Origin: Stenogyne calaminthoides
Lineage: Eukaryota; Streptophyta; Magnoliopsida; Lamiales; Lamiaceae
Direction of reading: 5' to 3'
NCBI GenBank assembly: GCA_037126765.1
Contig: JBBCBC010000031.1
Span: forward strand, 7,821,638 to 7,885,637
Length of the DNA: 64,000 bases
The position numbers were made by a program, and so were the translations under genes. A model generated the notes under the pieces. That model searched no databases, was not told the origin of the DNA, and saw only the letters and a list, made by a program, of their open reading frames with translations. Below are positions 58,760-64,000 of this stretch, one piece after another (position 1 is the stretch's first letter; each line of letters starts with the position of its first letter).

Positions 58760-61145
58760 ATATATAGATAATGATATGTGTGGTATAGATATGCATTTAC
58801 ATTATATAATAGAGTCTCTAGAGCTCTTTGTAAATGAACATATTTTCAGTGAAGTTGCAACCCTTTAGGTTGAACGTGATTATTCGGTAAAATTACACTT
58901 TTTGTTGAGTTAAAGTCGCAATCTTTCGGTCAACACGACTCTCCAATAAGTTGATCTTTCGGTGCAACCCTTGAATATTTATAAATACTCAGAAAATATG
59001 GAGAATTGAGATATCGAGAATTAAGTTTTTCAGTGTTTGGTCAATTTACTCTCGGAGTAGATGATCGTAGTGTATTTATAATTTCAAAATTAAATTTGGT
59101 GAGTGTGAAATTAAATCACGAAGTTGTGACATCACAATACACTTTATGAATTAAAGTGTTGTCGGGAAGTATGAAAATTAACTAAGAGTTAATTATTCCA
59201 CTCAGCCCACGAGTTTAAGTTTGAAGTGTAATGAATGTAGATCATCTGAGACGTCCAGATTCGTTGACGTTTCAAATCAGATTGTAACGTCAGACGTTAT
59301 ATAATGACATTAAGTGTCATTAGTGAAGATGTTTCAAAACGAAAATAATTTAAATGAATGATATTAATTATCAATATGAAGTCAAATTAAAATATCATTA
59401 AGTTTTCAACATGATGGACGTACCTAGTAATAAACTACATGCATTTGTTCATTTTTATCGTGAAAAACTGAGACGTCAAACGATCGAAGAGAAATTTACA
59501 ACGTGCATTTATTCATGCTCATTTGCATATTCATATAGAGTGCAGTCTAGTTTTAACGTCTTTTTCAATTCGTCTAGTGCTGCTCAGATAAAAACAAAGC
59601 CGTTTTACTTTTAAAAATTTACTCCAAACCGTGAGCACTAATCGAGACGTATTTGGTTTGCGAGCAAAAGATATATCCTTGACTTATATCTTATTATTTT
59701 TGAACGTGCTGATTTCGTATAAATGATATATCTAGAACTTTATTTGGGACAAATTCTTTATACAAGACAAGAATATCATATATATTATTTTTTAAGTGAA
59801 AGTAACGAGAGATGCATGGTTGAAAATGACTCACGTGAGTAATTGGTATGGGACGGGTGGGAATTTTATTTTAATAAAAAAATGAAAACGGGGGTCTGAA
59901 CTATGAATATACGTAACAACAACCACTGTATCTCATACTTTATTTCCCAAAATTCAATCCATCGAAACTGTATTCATGACCACTCACTATCACCGACAAA
60001 ACCACCATCTTTCCATTACTCCATCAACAGAAAGTGTAGTTGTAATAACTGAAGAGTGTGATTTATATTACTAAAGAGTGTAATTGTGATAACTAAAGTG
60101 TAAAAATGAACCAATTTCACGATGAATAAATTTCACAGCATATCAACTCTAAAATATTTTACCAACCAAATCCGACTTTCGTATGTTATGTTTATTTTAC
60201 ATTATGTTCATTGTTGGAGTTGTATTATATTGCTCATTTTTAGGTATCAAAATGGGCTTAACGAGAAAAAGAAAATGGTATAGATTTCGATCCTCATCTC
60301 ACCGTAAATCACACAGAATTAATCATAAGAATAGATGGAGAATTCCCAAATTTCTAAGTCACGAGTTTTAAAATAAGTGTAAAATCGAAATATCTAATTG
60401 GTTGAGAGTTCTGATTTTCAGATGAGACATGGTACAAATGAGAGTGTGACGACCATCAGCGTGACTCGAAAATTTTTTTAGAGCAATTATTCAATAAAAA
60501 TATGAATTTTCCAACAAAAATGATCAAATTGACACACAAATAATCAAAAATGGATTAATAAAAGTTTACAAAACAATTTATGAACACTAACAAATTAAAT
60601 TATAGAACTATTCGTGATTTTTTCTCAAAAACTCTCAAAAAAAAAGAAAAAAAAAAGGAGACACACTTACGTGAGAAGGTCTCACAATAAAACGGAGCAT
60701 TATTTGAACGCTAATATTTTAACACTTTAAGAGGGGAGGGTGTTGATTTATATTAACTTGTACCCCTTGATTTTTTTTTTTCAAAAAAAGAGCTAGACCT
60801 CACATGTACGGCTTTTTGAGGCATACACGTATCATAGGAAAGGGCTTTTATTTAACAAGTCGGTTTGTGGGTTGAGTTTATTCTACACCTGAATGGCTGC
60901 TAGTGATGCGCTGCGCTTTGCTTTTCTTTCAATTGTTCATACTTTGTCTTGACGCTGCTCTTTATCTTTTGTTTTTAGCCTATGTCTTCACTTGTTAGGA
61001 TTTCAGTCACTTTTGAGCAGGTGTTGTATGTGTTTGTATGACTTAATACCCGGTTTAAGAACCAACTAATTTGGAGACCATAACCACTGTCTATTAGCCG
61101 GATCCAATTTGAAGTCAGAGCAAAGTTTAGTATGGAATGACCCAT
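58760..61145. other. Gene-poor right end of unit 2
   Basis: Matches 29340-31732 with few changes, including the 67-aa and 62-aa unassigned ORFs (59411-59614, 60183-60371) and the GTGAGA repeat near 60660. Immediately before the junction a short exon-like piece (MSSLVRISVTFEQ, from about 60982) lies between AG and GT. Confidence 0.35.
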
Positions 61146-62773
61146 TCCTGAAGCAGCGGTTGAAAGTCCCGCCCCCCCCAATTCATCACTTCTCCAAGAC
61201 GCTCGACAAGAATTTGGGTTCGAATTTCTTATCTCCCCCCTTTTTGGTGCTTGCTTATTGTGTAATTGTTAATTTTGTTCGTGATATGTATCTTGTTGCT
61301 GGAAATATGATATCCTGCGTGTTCTTATTACTGTTCAATCGTTTCGTATTCAATTGCGTGACATTGATAAGCCAAATGTTGATGATTTCGGGATGATTAT
61401 GTTTAATGACTTGCATTCAACAAAATCATTGCACCAAATTTGGCCTTAATATTAATATTCTATTAAATCTGGTGTGAGAAATGATGTGGATTGGAGAATT
61501 ATGACCTATTCACGCCATCAAGTTTTGGTGTTTTGGCGATCTCCAACCCATTATATGCTTAAGATAGTGCAATAATATTTAGACATTATTTATATTATTT
61601 AGATGGATTTGAGATGATTTATGCCAACTCTCCGAACTTGATGTATTATCTGATTAAACCAGAGTATTAGTTGTATCAGATTTGTCCAGATGGTGCAAGA
61701 TGGTTGTGATTTTCCCCTCTGATTGTTTGGGTGTACATTTATCTATTGAACCAAGCTGTTGATAGCACAAGTTTTACATTTACACCCGATTCTATAAAGG
61801 CTTAAATTATATGGTTTGTGGAAAATACTAATCTATGTTACCTTGAGATTTGGTCTGTTCCGTCTCCGTGTATTCCTTATTTTAACCTTATGTCTCGACA
61901 TGCAGCAACCAACCTCTTGAAGATGCTCCTCAAATATAGGCCTAAGGATGAAGCTCAAAAGAAAGAGCGTCTTTTGAAAAAAGCTCAAGCTGAGGCTGAA
62001 AATAACTACTGAGCAGAAGAGGCCCATTGTGGTGAAATATGGCCTTAACCACGTAACCTCTCTCATTGAACAGGTATTCACTTTTGTCCAGTAGCAACTA
62101 TTAGCTTTAAGACTGTTACTTTTCGATGAAACCAACTAATACCTTTCAGTAAAACAACTAATACCATTTGAAAAACACTTGAATTGCACGGTGCAGCTGT
62201 GGTGCATTTAAGTATTTGTCTAGTTTTTCAAATACACTAAATTTGTCAAACCTCCATTTGCAGAAAAAGGCTCAGTTGGTTGTGATTGCTCATGATGTGG
62301 ATCCGATTGAGTTGGTTGTGTGGCTCCCTGCTCTATGCAGGAAAATGGAGATCCCATACTGTATTGTGAAGGGCAGGGCTAGATTGGGAACTGTAAGTCC
62401 CTTTCATTAAAATTGTCTTTATAATCATTTTCATTCAAAATGTAATAATACTCTTTTGTTTTTGCAGATTGTTCACAAGAAGACCGCCTCTGTTTTGTGC
62501 TTGACGTCTGTGAAGAATGAAGACAAGATGGAGTTCAGCAAGATGCTCGAGGCTATCAAGGTAGAATTACTATAAACAAGACCAGTTCCTTATTTTCGAT
62601 TATGAGGGGATACATTTTTATAATCATGCTACTTATTATTATAGGCCAATTTCAACGACAAGTTCAATGAGACGAGGAACAAGTGGGGTGGTGGTGTTAT
62701 GGGGTCGAAGTCGCAGGCAAAGACTAAGGCTAAAGAGAAGGTTCAAGCTGCACAAAGGAGTATATTAGAATGA
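61146..62773 (+). pseudogene. RPL7A pseudogene, 5'-truncated, unit 3
   Basis: Exons at 61146-61217, 61906-62073, 62264-62392, 62468-62560 and 62645-62773. Three extra C residues in exon 2 add one Pro without shifting the frame. In exon 3 a net loss of 2 bases (near 62000) shifts the frame and creates a TAA. In the last exon 32 bp between two GCACAAAGG direct repeats are gone, removing the normal MS-stop; translation would end SILE and a later stop. Like the unit-2 copy it reads EAIK in exon 5 and lacks exon 1 and the native promoter. Confidence 0.92.
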
Positions 62774-64000
62774 TATGACTTTTAATTTTCTATTGTTTTG
62801 CCAAATAGACATGAATTTTGTTTTTATGATCGAGAGTTGGTTTTTTCTCTTAGATCTTAAATAATCCATCATATTGCTATAGTGAAAGCCCCACAAATTG
62901 TTGATCTAAAACTTACAAGTCAAAGGTTTCACTTATAAAGAGTGTGAACTTCCAACAATATTATTGAAATAAATAAATGTATCATTTTTCAAGTGAAAAC
63001 AGTAGTTTTTCATCTAAAAAGAAATGGTTTAGGAATTTATCATATTAGTGTTTCACTTGTGACGTAGCATTTTTACTTGAAATATAGAACCACTTTAATT
63101 GTAAAGGATTAATTTATTTAATATTACTTGAGGTAATTATATATAGGGTGCTACTAAAATTTAACATTACTTAACGCACTAAAAAATAATAGAATATTTG
63201 TAAGCATAATTAAGATACGAGGAGATTGGAAACACAATTTTATCATCTTTATATCTAAACTATGGCAAAATTTTGTAAGATACCCTCACAGTGATACGGT
63301 TCACAAAATAGCATAAATTAACACAATAACACTCATCTAATTTTTTTAATTACTGTTCAAGTGCATTCTCAAATTATATTTTATTTCACCGTGAAATGAT
63401 CTCACGCAAGACCTACTCATTAATTATTTATTAATATACCATCTAACAAATAATATTTATCTATTAGTTTACCTATTTATACTAATTATATATAACTAAT
63501 CATAGGAAGTTAATTAACAACAATATTAATATATGTAAGTCTCACATGCAATTGGTGCATGGATCTAAAATTCGTGCGCTCGCCCCAACTCTAATCAGTT
63601 GTATATTATTCGGATCCTATCAATTTTAAATCCGCTTCATTCATTTCCTTTTGTGTTCATTATTCTTCGTTCTCCATTTGTTTCTTACAAACGCTCTGAG
63701 CTTTTCCCCTTTCAACCATCACACAAATCAGCTATCGGCAATCCAGATTTGTTTCTTACAAACGCTCTGAGCTTTTCCCCTTTCCTTTTTTCGTACTCTT
63801 CTCCGTTTTTGGAATCTTGATAATTTTTACAAATCAATTTTTGTATATAGTGGTGATTGATTTCACACTTAAAATTAAAATGTAATTAGACATTTACATT
63901 ATTCCAACAAAAAATATAATAAAAGTAGAGATAATCTCATGGTGAGATGAAACATAATTTGAGGATAATGCTTTAATACTTTGAAAATGATGAATGTTAA
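62774..64000. other. Spacer of unit 3 with a 37-bp direct repeat
   Basis: Colinear with 7180-8477. A 37-bp segment starting TTTGTTTCTTACAAACGCTC is present at both 63677-63713 and 63748-63784; units 1 and 2 have only the second. No gene. Confidence 0.55.

Larger units (their letters stand above)
31733..61145 (+). repeat. Tandem array unit 2 (29.4 kb)
   Basis: Starts at TCCTGAAGCAGCGG of RPL7A exon 2 and ends where the same exon sequence restarts. Colinear with unit 1 but retains PLATZ-B exons 2-3, the complete palindromic element and two Stowaway MITEs. It lacks about 460 bp upstream of PLATZ-A. Its left two-thirds and its last 5 kb are nearly identical to unit 1; the region 47.3-54.5 kb is irregularly diverged. 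Confidence 0.9.
61146..64000 (+). repeat. Tandem array unit 3, start only
   Basis: The same junction base in RPL7A exon 2 as at 31733. It follows unit 1 up to about position 8477 of that unit, where the window ends. It retains the 460 bp deleted from unit 2. Confidence 0.88.

Overview
This is AT-rich nuclear DNA from a flowering plant, almost certainly a eudicot. The evidence is a plastid/mitochondrion-type PPR gene, a nuclear tRNA-Ile, an intron-rich RPL7A gene, plant-specific PLATZ zinc-finger genes, and plant transposon families (copia and gypsy LTR elements, LINE, hAT, CACTA and Stowaway MITEs). The species cannot be named from the sequence alone.

Layout. Positions 1-5548 are single-copy: a PPR gene on the minus strand with one in-frame stop (194-2161), a tRNA-Ile(AAU) just upstream of it, 1.5 kb of AT-rich spacer, and a 1.25-kb hAT-type element (3953-5207) that separates the telo-box promoter of RPL7A from its start codon. 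RPL7A itself (5247-7169, six exons) is the only intact copy.

From 5549 to the end the window is a direct tandem array. Unit 1 is 5549-31732, unit 2 is 31733-61145, and unit 3 runs from 61146 past the window end. Both internal junctions fall at the same base of RPL7A exon 2, so units 2 and 3 start with 5'-truncated, frameshifted RPL7A pseudogenes. Each full unit also contains an older internal duplication: a PLATZ gene A and a PLATZ gene B about 10 kb apart. Of four PLATZ loci only A in unit 2 (35501-37630, 194 aa) keeps all exons, both Cys/His clusters and the basic C-terminus. A in unit 1 has lost half of exon 2, B in unit 1 has lost exons 2-3, and B in unit 2 is broken by frameshifts and stops.

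Between A and B lies a nest of retroelements: a LINE 3' end with a 15-bp target duplication, a minus-strand copia LTR carrying a 1.85-kb solo LTR inside it, and a copia RT/RNase H fragment. Intron 1 of B holds a CACTA MITE and a palindromic gypsy-like element: two gag halves and two LTRs in inverted orientation within one 5-bp target duplication. Any transcript of B would fold this into a long hairpin. The right part of each unit (about 23-31 kb and 52-61 kb) is gene-poor, with MITEs, tandem repeats and a relic promoter.

The likely functional content is one RPL7A gene, one PLATZ gene, one tRNA, and a PPR gene of uncertain state. The rest records repeated duplication, insertion and decay. Some patches of unit 2 (47.35-47.85 kb and 52.5-54.5 kb) differ from unit 1 in an irregular way and could include assembly or consensus error.
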